A stretch of DNA of 64,000 nucleotides from JANSWY01 sp965267245 (GCA_965267245.1 OZ253939.1:744001-808000), one strand, 5' to 3'. Counted from the first letter of the stretch, positions 26,354-35,636 are shown. The notes: a model not told the origin generated them from the sequence alone. Made by a program: numbers and translations.

Positions 26354-26680
26354 ATTTTGTTAGATGGAATGAATTGAAAGAATACCGGAATCGAATTATC
26401 GAACTAACGTGTCGATGAATGTCTAAGAATATATTTGACTGGATAAGAAACCAAAATATCATAGCTAATTGTTACTCTATTTTAGTTCCCTCTGTAAATT
26501 AAAATTCTTTTATATTACAAACAACGGTTTACAATACAAATAGATATAATTTATTTCAATTTAAAGTGCGATGTTTGCCGTGGACATGATGTTTGATTCT
26601 TTTCATGTAGAATGTACCATGACAGGTATTTGTTGATGAAACTCTAACACGCGTACCTGTCAGATTTAATTTCAATTGTG
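26354..26680. other. Noncoding gap, 327 bp
   Basis: This AT-rich gap is upstream of the TauE gene and downstream of the S41 peptidase gene, both minus strand. No coding frame was recognised. It contains the 9-bp inverted repeat at 26620-26662. Confidence 0.6.
26620..26662. repeat. Perfect 9-bp inverted repeat
   Basis: TGACAGGTA (26620-26628) and TACCTGTCA (26654-26662) are perfect inverted copies with a 25-nt spacer. It starts 19 bp beyond the S41 peptidase stop. It lacks a T-run, so it may be a 3' UTR stem or a binding site. Confidence 0.45.
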
Positions 26681-28102
26681 TTATGGTTCAGTTACCACTA
26701 AAACTTCGTGGTTCTCATTACTCACATCAAGTGTAAAAGTTAGCTCTGATTCTCTCTGAACGACTAATTCTAGATTAGCACTACCGGGAATCTTTACCAG
26801 GCTTGTTTCTTGATCTAATGAAACTTTCCTATTTTCTTCAGTGGCTCCAAAATCAAAGCTCCAATTCATCGGGGCAATTTTAAATTCATATTGACCTGGT
26901 TTCAAGGTGGTGCTGGTTTGATAAATTCCCTCTCCATTGTAGGTCAGTTGAGGTGTTTTGTCCCACTCTTTACCCCAATTATTCATATTACCAAATAGAT
27001 AGATTTTTTCTGATCCAAATGTTGGTTCATCTTTGGCTCGAATAGCTAATTTGGCTTTTGTAACAGCATTTTCCAGGGAATCACCTTGAATAAGGAACAT
27101 TGCCAGCTCTTTAGCAACACCTGGATCAATTGATATGTCTGGCTCAACTCCTTTGCCTTCAATTTTTCCGATTCTTGTCGAATAATATTCTGCAATTGGG
27201 AGTGACAATTGAAATCCATGTGGAAGATCAAACATTTTCTGAGAAAGCATGTCTCCTGCTGTAGTCTCTCCGATTATTGTTACATTTTCCAAATTGGCCA
27301 GGGCATCCACCGCAAACTCCGTGGCACTTGCAGATTTCCTATTGACAAGTACATATACTGGTCCATCGAACCGTGGATTCATTGGTTTAAACATTACCCT
27401 AGTTACTGGGTTTGTCTGCACATCGTGCCAAAATGTTTTTAATGACCAGCCTTCCCATGGTTCTGTATTCTGAATCAGGTGTAATTCAGGAGCATCATCA
27501 TTGTCATTCCACCATTTACGAGACACAAACATCCCAACATCTAATGATTCAGCAAAGACATACCCCACTAATGGGACTATCGCAAATGCACCACCTTGAT
27601 TATCTCGTACATCTATGATCAGCGACTGAGCACCCTTTTTTGATATTTCATTGTAAGCCTCAAAGATTCTTTCATAAGTATCAATCCCCATCATGGTCCT
27701 GACAGTTAGAATAGCAGTTTTGTCTTGCCATTCTAATGCTACACTTTGATCACCTACACGAAGTGTATCAAAATAATCTGCCATATCTGTGGCTTTCATA
27801 TTTGAAAACTGTAGGGATACATGTGAGAATGGACCATCTTTCCATAGTTCGTTAAACCCGTCTATAAACTCTTCACCACTTTTAGCTTTTTTGGCCTGGT
27901 CAAAAACCCTTCTTTCCAGCTTGAGGTACTCTTCTTTATTCAGTTCAGCTGGATTAAAATGATAGGATGACATCAACTTGGAAATGCTATCCGCAATGGC
28001 TATCATTTCTGTATTTGAAATCTTCTTTTCTGTTAGTGATGGTTGTGATTGACACGATACAATCGTAATCGTGAAACATAAAACTGCCAGGTACTTCATC
28101 AT
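26681..28102 (-). CDS. S41-family peptidase lipoprotein with C-terminal glycan-binding-like domain
   Basis: A lipoprotein signal ends at Cys17 (TIVSCQSQ). The S41 domain (about 30-350) has IIDVRDNQGGAFAIV and the nucleophile region RKSASATEFAV with likely Ser259; the later GETTAGDM lacks the GKG lysine of CtpA-type enzymes, as in IRBP-like members. Residues 366-473 resemble an AMPK-type glycogen-binding or pullulanase X25 beta domain: IYLFGNMNNWGKEW and LKPGQYEFKIAP. This pairing suggests a surface protease with a carbohydrate or envelope binding module. It is the last gene of an operon after the 7TM histidine kinase and AraC genes, with a 70-bp gap to the AraC. Confidence 0.88.
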   Translation of the reverse strand: MMKYLAVLCFTITIVSCQSQPSLTEKKISNTEMIAIADSISKLMSSYHFNPAELNKEEYLKLERRVFDQAKKAKSGEEFIDGFNELWKDGPFSHVSLQFSNMKATDMADYFDTLRVGDQSVALEWQDKTAILTVRTMMGIDTYERIFEAYNEISKKGAQSLIIDVRDNQGGAFAIVPLVGYVFAESLDVGMFVSRKWWNDNDDAPELHLIQNTEPWEGWSLKTFWHDVQTNPVTRVMFKPMNPRFDGPVYVLVNRKSASATEFAVDALANLENVTIIGETTAGDMLSQKMFDLPHGFQLSLPIAEYYSTRIGKIEGKGVEPDISIDPGVAKELAMFLIQGDSLENAVTKAKLAIRAKDEPTFGSEKIYLFGNMNNWGKEWDKTPQLTYNGEGIYQTSTTLKPGQYEFKIAPMNWSFDFGATEENRKVSLDQETSLVKIPGSANLELVVQRESELTFTLDVSNENHEVLVVTEP

Positions 28103-28172
28103 GTGTGAATTTTAATCTGTTTGTTATTAGATGCGCAAAACAGTAAAGAATGTTGTTTAAGTATGTTCTGAT

Positions 28173-29258
28173 TCAGAAATCAGAACGAGATTCATGTGAT
28201 TGTTGGCGATAATCAGATGGTGTGAATCCTGTCTTTCGCTTGAAGGTGGTATTAAAGACACTTCTTGAATTAAATCCTGATTGAAACATCACTTCTTTAA
28301 TTGACAGATCTTTTGAAGAATTAATCAGTGATAAAGAATAGTCAATTCGGTAGTTATTAATGTACTCTGAAAAGTTACATCCAAAAACGGTATTGATCGT
28401 ATTTGAAATCAGTTTCTCATGAATCCCTGTTTCTTCAGAAAGCTGTCTTATGGTCAGATCAGGATCCAGGTATAGTTTACTGGAAATAACACGATTATCA
28501 ATGTCCTTTGAAAGTTTTTTAAGTACTTTAATTTCCTCATCAGCTTTTGGCTTACTGGTTTGCTTACCAATTGACAATTCTTCCCGCGTGAGTTTCTGAA
28601 AAAAGTCAGGTGATTTGAGACCTCTATAAATTATCATATTTATCACTGAAAGGATCCCGAGTTGCACTAACACTTCAGTTTGGAATGAAAACCCAAAGAT
28701 TGTGATTGTTTGCAACTGAAATTGGATAAAATTGATCAATAGAATGATCAACATAAGACTTATAAGCACTTTGATCCACCTGGTTGTAGATGGCTCTTTG
28801 TTTGAATAAACTTGCTTGACGCCTGATTCATACCTGAGAATTACGTTGAACGATAACAAACAGTAGAAAACCATTACCAGGATCAGAGGAATACCAAGGA
28901 ATCGACAAACCGGGAAACCAAATGTGGTAAGGATTACTATAGTTGTAAAGGGTATAAAATGCAACCAATCCCTTAATTTAAATTTCAAATCGCTCACCAG
29001 GTAGAATCTTGTGTATAGGAACATGAGAGGACCATACAAAAAGCCATAACTACAGCTATATGCACTTAAAGTAGCTGTGAATATATTATTAGTATATAGA
29101 ATGTTATAACTAAAATGTATTCCGATAGTAAGCAACAAGAATACCAGGTATATGTTGCTTTGTCGGGTTCTGAATTTTGGTGTGATCAGGACAATGGCAA
29201 ACAATAAACTTTGCCAAACAATTAGGATATGGAGTATGTTGATAAGGTCGATCTTCAT
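28173..29258 (-). CDS. Membrane-anchored AraC-family transcriptional regulator
   Basis: The 361-residue protein has seven hydrophobic segments in residues 5-225 and an AraC helix-turn-helix domain at about 255-355. The DNA-binding signature is EKLISNTINTVFGCNFSEYI and VMFQSGFNSRSVFNTTFKR, with TGFTPSDYR at the end. It should sense an envelope signal and control nearby genes from the membrane. It lies 23 bp after the 7TM-DISM histidine kinase and 70 bp before the S41 lipoprotein, so the three genes probably share one transcript and a common signalling purpose. Confidence 0.93.
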   Translation of the reverse strand: MKIDLINILHILIVWQSLLFAIVLITPKFRTRQSNIYLVFLLLTIGIHFSYNILYTNNIFTATLSAYSCSYGFLYGPLMFLYTRFYLVSDLKFKLRDWLHFIPFTTIVILTTFGFPVCRFLGIPLILVMVFYCLLSFNVILRYESGVKQVYSNKEPSTTRWIKVLISLMLIILLINFIQFQLQTITIFGFSFQTEVLVQLGILSVINMIIYRGLKSPDFFQKLTREELSIGKQTSKPKADEEIKVLKKLSKDIDNRVISSKLYLDPDLTIRQLSEETGIHEKLISNTINTVFGCNFSEYINNYRIDYSLSLINSSKDLSIKEVMFQSGFNSRSVFNTTFKRKTGFTPSDYRQQSHESRSDF

Positions 29259-29281
29259 ATCAAAAGCACGCGAAGGTAATT

Positions 29282-31279
29282 TTATTTCACGACTTCTATC
29301 TGAACATATTCTGGTTGGAAAAGTTGAATGACAACATCAGTACCTTTTCCTTCTTCTGAATTGACCTCAATTGACCCACCCAGTTCGATTACTAAATTCT
29401 GGGTGATAGATAAACCCAATCCAGTGCCTTTGCCAGTCTCTTTTGTGGTGAAAAATGGATCAAAAATGTTTTTCATTACATTTTGAGAAATTCCTGTGCC
29501 ATTATCCATTATGGAAATACTGATTTCGTTTTCTTCAAACTTTGTGGAAATTTCAATTTTACCATTATAACTGATTGCATCAAGACAATTGGAATAAATG
29601 TTCATAAACACCTGATGAAGTTTCCCTTCATCAGATCTAATAAGTTTAAAGTCTTTGTCAAAATTCTTGATGATCATCACATTTTCCATTTTATCTGTAA
29701 AAAGGCTTAAACTGGCCTCCAAAATATAATGCAGGTCGCAACTGGAGTATGTGAATTCATTGTATCTATTGTAAACATTCAGTGCTTTTACTATATGCGC
29801 AACTCTTTGGATGCTGGTGTTCATTGATTCTATTACTTCTCTATCATCTTCTGAGGTCGTGCCACCTTCTTCGTCTATGTTGTTCTTGAAATAGAATACC
29901 CCACCCTGGATGATGTTAAGTGGGTTGTTGATTTCATGAGATATTCCTCCAGCCATCATTCCAAGAGATGCCATTTTCTCTGAGTTGATCAACTGTTGTT
30001 GGCTCAGTTGTAGTGCCCTCGATTTCTCAGCTACTCTTTTTTCAAGCTCCTCATTATAAGTTGTCATGAGGGCAAGGTTTTTCTGTTGTGTTTTCTCATG
30101 TTCCTGTTTCAAGAGATTAATGTTATCACCAAGGGCAAATGCGAAGAGGATTACTTCGAGAGACACTCCAAAATAAGTTGAGTAAAGTGTAAAATTATTG
30201 ATTGGAAGTACACCTTGTAATAACAGGATAAATGCAATCAGGCTAACTAGTGTGGCTGACCATCCCAACACATAAAACCTTGCTACTTTGTAGCCTTTGA
30301 TCCAAAGGTAAATGCCTGTAGCTAAGATCAATAGGCTATAGACAATAGTGAATAAGTGCCAAATGCTTTTGAGCGAGATTCGATCCATAACACCGAAAAG
30401 GGTCATTAATGGAACCAGAAGGAACAATATGAAAGTGATACCCCATATTGCTATTCTCAATTTCCGGGCATTGGTTTTCAACTGGAGGTATTTATCCGTA
30501 AATAATGTAACCGACAGGTAGCCAAAAGATATCCAGGTATAAGGATGCTCCCAAAACCAGGGATCCTCAAATAATGAGTGACCATTGATGAATGAAATAT
30601 TGAGAAGGGCCGTGATGAGGTGAAACAAATAATATAGATAGATCCTTTCTTTGATACTGAAATACAGAAAAAGGTTGTATAGAAACATACCCAAAATAAG
30701 AGCCAAAAGTCCTCCAAACGCATATTCTTCAAACCGCAGTTCGGTAATCAGGGCTTTTAAAGTACCCACGCGCAATATGTGAATCCTCGGTGATTCAGAG
30801 GTATATTTGATGTAGATAGAGTAATGTTGGCCACTTTCTATGTCCAAAGGCACTACAAAGTGATTAAAAACTTTGTGTTTATTGATATCAACAAATGTTC
30901 CGGCTAACTCAGTTTCAGACACATTCCCATCTGAGTCTACTAAATAGATCTCAGCATTCCAGGTATAAAATGAGTTGCCAATATCTAGATAAAGTTTTTC
31001 TCCAAGGTAGTTTTGTATGTCAAACTTGACCCATAAGGGATCGTATGAGGCTCTTTCATTTAAAATTTTACTATTAAGCCCTTGAAAATTCTTATCATCC
31101 AAGTTTATGATATCTAAAATAGAATAGTTTGCGTCTCTATCAGATTCAAAGAAGTAGGTAATTGTTCCAGGATAGTAAGTTTGATCGGAAAGAACAGATA
31201 GAGATTCCTGACCTTCAGCGAACCGTGGTGTGGAAAATGTGACTACTACTAATAAGAAATAGAAAAATGTATTCCGCAT
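29282..31279 (-). CDS. 7TM-DISM sensor histidine kinase
   Basis: The 665-residue protein starts with a signal peptide, then an extracytoplasmic 7TMR-DISMED2 beta-sandwich domain (about 30-175), seven membrane segments (185-390), a coiled coil (395-430) and a kinase module. The phosphoacceptor is His448 in MAGGISHEINNP; the ATPase part has YSNCLDAIS, MDNGTGIS and GKGTGLGLSI. Such kinases bind carbohydrate or other ligands outside. No response regulator gene follows; instead an AraC membrane regulator and an S41 peptidase are next, so the phosphorylation partner must be elsewhere in the genome or absent. Confidence 0.95.
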   Translation of the reverse strand: MRNTFFYFLLVVVTFSTPRFAEGQESLSVLSDQTYYPGTITYFFESDRDANYSILDIINLDDKNFQGLNSKILNERASYDPLWVKFDIQNYLGEKLYLDIGNSFYTWNAEIYLVDSDGNVSETELAGTFVDINKHKVFNHFVVPLDIESGQHYSIYIKYTSESPRIHILRVGTLKALITELRFEEYAFGGLLALILGMFLYNLFLYFSIKERIYLYYLFHLITALLNISFINGHSLFEDPWFWEHPYTWISFGYLSVTLFTDKYLQLKTNARKLRIAIWGITFILFLLVPLMTLFGVMDRISLKSIWHLFTIVYSLLILATGIYLWIKGYKVARFYVLGWSATLVSLIAFILLLQGVLPINNFTLYSTYFGVSLEVILFAFALGDNINLLKQEHEKTQQKNLALMTTYNEELEKRVAEKSRALQLSQQQLINSEKMASLGMMAGGISHEINNPLNIIQGGVFYFKNNIDEEGGTTSEDDREVIESMNTSIQRVAHIVKALNVYNRYNEFTYSSCDLHYILEASLSLFTDKMENVMIIKNFDKDFKLIRSDEGKLHQVFMNIYSNCLDAISYNGKIEISTKFEENEISISIMDNGTGISQNVMKNIFDPFFTTKETGKGTGLGLSITQNLVIELGGSIEVNSEEGKGTDVVIQLFQPEYVQIEVVK

Positions 31280-31460
31280 TTAGCAAACCATTAGGTTACT
31301 AAATATACAGAGTGATCACAACAAATTACATGAATCAAGGGAATATTGCGTGATTAATGTGAATAGTTCCATATTTAGATAAAGGTTTAACGAGGGTTGA
31401 TGATTTAGTAACAATTGTTTATTTTTTTGGAAAGACTCGACTACCATAAGGAAGTAAAAC

Positions 31461-31874
31461 ATGCTCAGTAACCGAAAATTAATTTTCGATAATCAATATG
31501 TGTCCATTTGGCATTACTCCTATCTTAAAATGGTGCATCACCGATTCAAATCACATCCTGGTGAAGAGGAATTAAAAAAAATATTAAGTATTGGTTCTGA
31601 GCTCTTTAGAAAAGAAAATTGCAATAGATGGCTTTCTGATGACACACATCTAAGGTCTGTCTCTAAAGGAATGAAAGAATGGGCACTTAAAAATTGGTTT
31701 CCTCCATTATTGGAAAGTTCATGGAAACACTGGGCCATTGTGTTACCAGAAAACTACATGGGTAAATATGAACTTACTAAAGCAATAGTTACCAGCAAAC
31801 AACAATTACCACTCATTATTGAGCTGTTCAAAGATGAAGAAAGTGCTTTGGAATGGTTGAGTTCTGTTAAGTAA
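31461..31874 (+). CDS. STAS/SEC14-like small cytoplasmic protein
   Basis: The 137-residue protein has the length and alternating strand-helix pattern of Bacteroidota STAS/SEC14-like proteins. The order is a beta strand (RKLIFDNQYVSIWHY), helix EEELKKILSIGSELF, strands around NRWLSDDTHLRSVS and a C-terminal helix ending ESALEWLSSV. No catalytic residue is obvious. It is divergent from the histidine kinase operon and 59 bp upstream of a Crp/Fnr regulator. A ligand-binding or protein interaction role is inferred from the fold only. Confidence 0.72.
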   Translation: MLSNRKLIFDNQYVSIWHYSYLKMVHHRFKSHPGEEELKKILSIGSELFRKENCNRWLSDDTHLRSVSKGMKEWALKNWFPPLLESSWKHWAIVLPENYMGKYELTKAIVTSKQQLPLIIELFKDEESALEWLSSVK

Positions 31875-31933
31875 TTTATGGATCAGGTAATTACAAATGA
31901 ACTATATTGGCACCCGATCAATAAACTCCTCAG

Positions 31934-32509
31934 ATGGAATACTTAGTCTCCTTTTTTAGCAAGTTTATGCCCCTTTCAGAAACAACAACTAATCTGATGA
32001 GTCATGTATTTATTCCTGCCTCACTTGAAAAGGGGGAATATTTCATAAAGAAAGGCCAGTATGCCAAGGAGATCGCATTTTTAGAGGAAGGTATCGTGAG
32101 AGCTTATTACATTAATAATGAAGGGAAAGAATATAACAAAACCTTTTTTTCAGCTCCTTCAATTATAGGTTCATATGCTTCCTTAATCAGTAAGCAAAAA
32201 AATATGGTCGCTCAGCAAGCATTGACAAAATGTAAAATATGGAAAGCCTCTTTTGCAACAATAGAGGCATATGCAGAGGGAAATTTTGAGATAGAAAGGT
32301 TGAGGAGGATTATAGCAGAAAATTACTTTCTAAGTAATGAGAAGAAAGAAATAGAAATGGCTCTACTGGATGCTGAAAAACGATATTTAATACTTCAGAA
32401 TGAATATCCTGGAATTGAATTAAGAATACCTCAATATCATATTGCTTCATACCTGGGTATAAGTCCCACCCAACTTAGCAGAATCAGGAGGAATCTGTCT
32501 GAACAATAA
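31934..32509 (+). CDS. Crp/Fnr-family transcriptional regulator
   Basis: The 191-residue protein has a cyclic-nucleotide-binding-like beta barrel (residues 25-120: SLEKGEYFIKKGQYAKEIAF, GIVRAYYINNEGKEYNK) and a C-terminal winged helix (150-191: IPQYHIASYLGISPTQLSRI). No Fnr-type cysteine cluster is present, and residues for cAMP binding are not conserved, so the signal is unknown. It is followed 19 bp later by a membrane protein and then a START-like protein, which it may regulate. Confidence 0.93.
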   Translation: MEYLVSFFSKFMPLSETTTNLMSHVFIPASLEKGEYFIKKGQYAKEIAFLEEGIVRAYYINNEGKEYNKTFFSAPSIIGSYASLISKQKNMVAQQALTKCKIWKASFATIEAYAEGNFEIERLRRIIAENYFLSNEKKEIEMALLDAEKRYLILQNEYPGIELRIPQYHIASYLGISPTQLSRIRRNLSEQ

Positions 32510-32528
32510 ATTTCCTTTACATATGTAA

Positions 32529-33011
32529 ATGCATTTGTGCCAGATGAGTGACTTTATTTGCAATGAAACATTATTTAGACAACACAAAGTTTTATTGTCA
32601 ATGAGAAAGGAAGAAATAGCTTTTTTTAGAGCTTTATTTATCATATCAGCACTTTGGAATCTGATTGGAGCAATATTTGGATATTTTAACACCGCTTATA
32701 CATTCAATGGTTTTTTCAACAGGGAGCTGACTGACCCACTCTATTATGCAATCTATCAGGGTGCCTGGGGAACAACACTCGTATATTTTATTGGTTACTC
32801 TATTGTAGCGTACAATCCATTAAAACATACAGGAATCGTGATTGTAGGAGGAATTGGTAAGATTGGTTTTGCAATTTCATTATTGAATTTTTATCTATCC
32901 GGAATAGCTAACTCCATTGTTTTTGTCGTAATCATTGGTGATTTTATCTTTGCAATTTTGTTTTTGTACTATTTCCTGAGGTTATATCGTACTAAAGAAA
33001 GTATCATTTAG
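32529..33011 (+). CDS. Four-segment membrane protein of unknown function
   Basis: The frame codes for a hydrophobic protein with about four membrane segments (IISALWNLIGAIFGYFN, AWGTTLVYFIGYSIVA, HTGIVIVGGIGKIGFAISLL, IVFVVIIGDFIFAILFLYYF). The ATG at 32601, giving MRKEEIAFFRALF, is a better start than 32529, because the first 24 residues are unlike a membrane protein start. No conserved family is recognised. It lies between a Crp/Fnr regulator (19 bp) and a START-like protein (8 bp), so the three are likely one operon. Confidence 0.78.
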   Translation: MHLCQMSDFICNETLFRQHKVLLSMRKEEIAFFRALFIISALWNLIGAIFGYFNTAYTFNGFFNRELTDPLYYAIYQGAWGTTLVYFIGYSIVAYNPLKHTGIVIVGGIGKIGFAISLLNFYLSGIANSIVFVVIIGDFIFAILFLYYFLRLYRTKESII

Positions 33012-33019
33012 CCTTTCGG

Positions 33020-33631
33020 ATGAAAAAGGCGATGTTTACTCTGATTTATTCCGGTATTGTTTCATTCTATGTCTTTCCACAGACGCGCGATTGGGAATTG
33101 GCTAGAAGTGATGATGGCATTGTAATCTATACAAGAAATGAACCTGGTTCTGAGTTCAAATCATTTAAAGCTGAGGTAGTCCTTAAGGCTTCAACAAAAG
33201 ATATTTTGCAACTACTTAGGCATACGGAAGGCTATACGGAATGGTTTGGCTTTACCACTTCATCCCGACTCTTAAAACAAGAGGGGCATGTTCAGTTTAA
33301 TTACATTGAAACAATATTCCCATGGCCATACAAAAACCGGGACATGGTATACAGGATGGAGATTCGAAATTCAGAACCAAACGTAACAAAAATCAAATTA
33401 ACGGGGATACCTGATCACCTACCTGAAAAAGAGGGAATAGTTCGGATGGAAAAGGCTGAGGGTTTCATCCTGTTAGAGACAAAGGGAGATAACACAAAAC
33501 TTCAATATGTATTTCACTCGGACCCTGGAGGAGAGGTACCTGCCTGGTTGGCCAATTCTTCTATTACTGAATTACCGTATACAACGTTAGTTGGATTGAG
33601 AAAAATGCTTTACGGAGAGCAATCAAACTAA
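33020..33631 (+). CDS. START-like lipid-transfer domain protein, secreted
   Basis: The 203-residue protein has an N-terminal signal-like segment (MKKAMFTLIYSGIVSFYVFPQ) and a START/SRPBCC domain: DWELARSDDGIVIYTRNEPG, EVVLKASTKDILQLLRHTEG, IETIFPWPYKNRDMVYRM and a C-terminal helix. These domains bind lipids or hydrophobic ligands in a helix-grip cavity. Export to the periplasm suggests a role in envelope lipids. It is the last gene of the Crp/Fnr operon, 8 bp after the membrane protein gene. A second Crp/Fnr plus START-like pair lies at 55372-56581. Confidence 0.87.
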   Translation: MKKAMFTLIYSGIVSFYVFPQTRDWELARSDDGIVIYTRNEPGSEFKSFKAEVVLKASTKDILQLLRHTEGYTEWFGFTTSSRLLKQEGHVQFNYIETIFPWPYKNRDMVYRMEIRNSEPNVTKIKLTGIPDHLPEKEGIVRMEKAEGFILLETKGDNTKLQYVFHSDPGGEVPAWLANSSITELPYTTLVGLRKMLYGEQSN

Positions 33632-33659
33632 TGTTTTCCACCTGCTTATTATAGATCCA

Positions 33660-33690
33660 TAAAAAAATCCCCACTGTGAACAGTGAGGAT
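33660..33690 (-). terminator. Rho-independent terminator of thioredoxin gene
   Basis: ATCCCCACTGT (33667-33677) pairs with ACAGTGAGGAT (33680-33690) except one mismatch. Read on the minus strand the stem is followed by seven or more T, 29 bp beyond the thioredoxin stop. Confidence 0.75.
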
Positions 33691-33718
33691 ATACAATTAA
33701 TTATATGAGAGCTAATTT

Positions 33719-34081
33719 TTATTCTGAAGGAGCGAGCAATCTGGTGTCAATGATTTGCTCTAACACATGTTTGGGAAGCGCTCCGGCTTGTGCCATTGGC
33801 TGTCCTTCCACAGGGATAAAGAGTACTGTTGGAATACTTCTAATACCAAATACAGCAGATAATTCTTGTTCCGCCTCAGTATCTACTTTGTAAATCACCA
33901 CGTCATCCCTTTCATCTGAGATTTCTTCGAAGATTGGAGCCACCATTTGACAGGGCCCACACCAATCTGCATAAAAATCTATTATCGCAGGTTTGTCACC
34001 TTTGAAGTTCCATTCATCCTCTGCGGTATAGTCAAATACTTTTTCTTTAAAACCTGCTGTTGTTAGTTGTATAGTCGCCAT
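33719..34081 (-). CDS. Thioredoxin
   Basis: This 120-residue cytoplasmic protein has the classical WCGPC active site (Cys41 and Cys44) in YADWCGPCQMVAPIFEE and the cis-proline motif IRSIPTVLF. It reduces disulfides with electrons from thioredoxin reductase. Its length is slightly greater than E. coli TrxA because of an N-terminal extension of about 20 residues (DYTAEDEWNFKG). It is apparently monocistronic, with a terminator downstream and 107 bp to the gene upstream. Confidence 0.95.
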   Translation of the reverse strand: MATIQLTTAGFKEKVFDYTAEDEWNFKGDKPAIIDFYADWCGPCQMVAPIFEEISDERDDVVIYKVDTEAEQELSAVFGIRSIPTVLFIPVEGQPMAQAGALPKHVLEQIIDTRLLAPSE

Positions 34082-34188
34082 TTTGTTTCTTTTTCGTATG
34101 CTTTATACAAGAATACGACGGTTATAGCTACAGGTTAGTAACAGATGTTACATGAGTAGTGTGGCCGACATTATTCTGGCTGACTCAA

Positions 34189-34941
34189 TCAAAAATCTCT
34201 ATACCACTCATATTTCACATTTGGATTAAATATGGTGGTTGGTAGACTTTTGGGTGATTGGATATCAAAGTAATGTTCCAGAAGTCTTTTCTTACCCTTC
34301 ACATAAAATGTAACTTTTTGTTCAACCCATCCGCCATTTATCTTTTTAAAATCGTCATAGTGTGCTTCTACCTTTAGACCACTGTTGGTAGTATACGCTC
34401 TGTAAACACAGTAATATTCTGTAGCATGTAGTTTAAACTGGTGGTCGTCGTTCCCTATGGAATACACAGATTGCCCATTAAAGTTCTCTTTTCTAAAAGA
34501 ATCCAGGTTATAACCCCAGGATTTTAGCTTACCAATACTTTTCTCAATCGGCATAAAATACAAACCGCCTTTGAATACCAGGTGTTCTGATGGCTTATCT
34601 GTAGCATCAAAAAGCGTGTCACTTCTGAATTGATAGGTTGAATCGTTTCGGAAAATCACGTAATTCTTCTCCAGGGTATCTCTGTCTATTCTAAAATAAC
34701 CTGGGTAACTGACAGCTTCATGCCAGATAGTGGAATCCGTGAGATCCCCCAGTGTATCATACCTCAAAGTGACTTGTTTGAATGTGAAGTGCTGGAACCA
34801 CTTGTTGTCATTCTTATCTTTCATGACCTGAAAAAGTTGTTCCGAACTGTTGATTTCTACTTTAGAAAAATTTCTTTTACATGCTGTAAATGAAATGGTT
34901 ACAGCAATTCCAATTACCAGAAAATGGTAAAATTTATGCAT
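34189..34941 (-). CDS. Lipoprotein of unknown function
   Basis: I start at the ATG at 34941 (MHKFYHFLVIGIAVTISFTAC), three codons after an alternative ATG, because it leads directly into the lipoprotein signal with Cys21. The mature part of about 230 residues alternates beta strands such as FQHFTFKQVTLRYDTLGDL, SYPGYFRIDRDTLEKNY and GWVEQKVTFYVKGKKRLLEH, in a pattern like a LolA-type half-barrel, but I cannot name the family. It lies 38 bp downstream of an NTF2-like secreted protein and may share its transcript. Confidence 0.8.
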   Translation of the reverse strand: MHKFYHFLVIGIAVTISFTACKRNFSKVEINSSEQLFQVMKDKNDNKWFQHFTFKQVTLRYDTLGDLTDSTIWHEAVSYPGYFRIDRDTLEKNYVIFRNDSTYQFRSDTLFDATDKPSEHLVFKGGLYFMPIEKSIGKLKSWGYNLDSFRKENFNGQSVYSIGNDDHQFKLHATEYYCVYRAYTTNSGLKVEAHYDDFKKINGGWVEQKVTFYVKGKKRLLEHYFDIQSPKSLPTTIFNPNVKYEWYRDF

Positions 34942-34979
34942 TTTTTGCATTTTGTTTGATTGGTTAGATTCTAAACTTT

Positions 34980-35507
34980 TTATGATTTGGGCAGGTATTT
35001 TTTAGGTATAGGATTGTCTTCCGTCTCTTGTGTGAAGTAGATATTCATAACAACCCATCGTTTACCTGTATACATCAGTTGAATACTATTGATACCACGC
35101 ATAAATGGTTCTTCATCAGTTTTGCTACGGAAAGTCTCATATGAGGAAAATACATGTGCGATCTGGCCAAATTCTTCAGTTACCCTGTACAATTCATTTT
35201 CATAAAATCCATTTTCCAGCATCCACTTACCAGAACTCTCGATATATTCTTCAATTCCTAAATACCTGGAACCAAATGTCCCATCAGGCTTTTCACCAGA
35301 GGCTACCAACTTAGCTTGTGGATGGAATAAGAACCTTAGAAAATCCCAATCCCTCTCCTCTCCTTTTTCACCGGATATTACACCATACAGAGATTCTATG
35401 GTGCTGTCGATAGAACTAGTTTTTTCATAATATTCTCCATTGACATCTTGTGAGAGTGCCGTGGTTACCAGGAAGAAACCTAGTAGAACTAATGTAATAC
35501 GTTGCAT
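34980..35507 (-). CDS. Secreted NTF2/SnoaL-like protein
   Basis: The 175-residue protein has a signal peptide (MQRITLVLLGFFLVTTALSQ) and an NTF2-like domain: SIDSTIESLYGVISGEKGE, WDFLRFLFHPQAKLVAS, GQIAHVFSSYETF and WVVMNIYFTQE. Such folds bind small hydrophobic ligands or form dimers; the catalytic residues are not evident. It is upstream of a lipoprotein gene on the same strand. A second protein of similar size and fold is at 45580. Confidence 0.85.
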   Translation of the reverse strand: MQRITLVLLGFFLVTTALSQDVNGEYYEKTSSIDSTIESLYGVISGEKGEERDWDFLRFLFHPQAKLVASGEKPDGTFGSRYLGIEEYIESSGKWMLENGFYENELYRVTEEFGQIAHVFSSYETFRSKTDEEPFMRGINSIQLMYTGKRWVVMNIYFTQETEDNPIPKKYLPKS

Positions 35508-35636
35508 TTTGTAAGTGTTTTAGACCTTTAAAATGATTCCAATTGAATCAAAAATTATGAAGGCTAAAATACCTCAATTAGGTCCAAAGCTTGTTACCGT
35601 TCATGTAATCACCCGCAACACCTGTTTCTTGAACAA

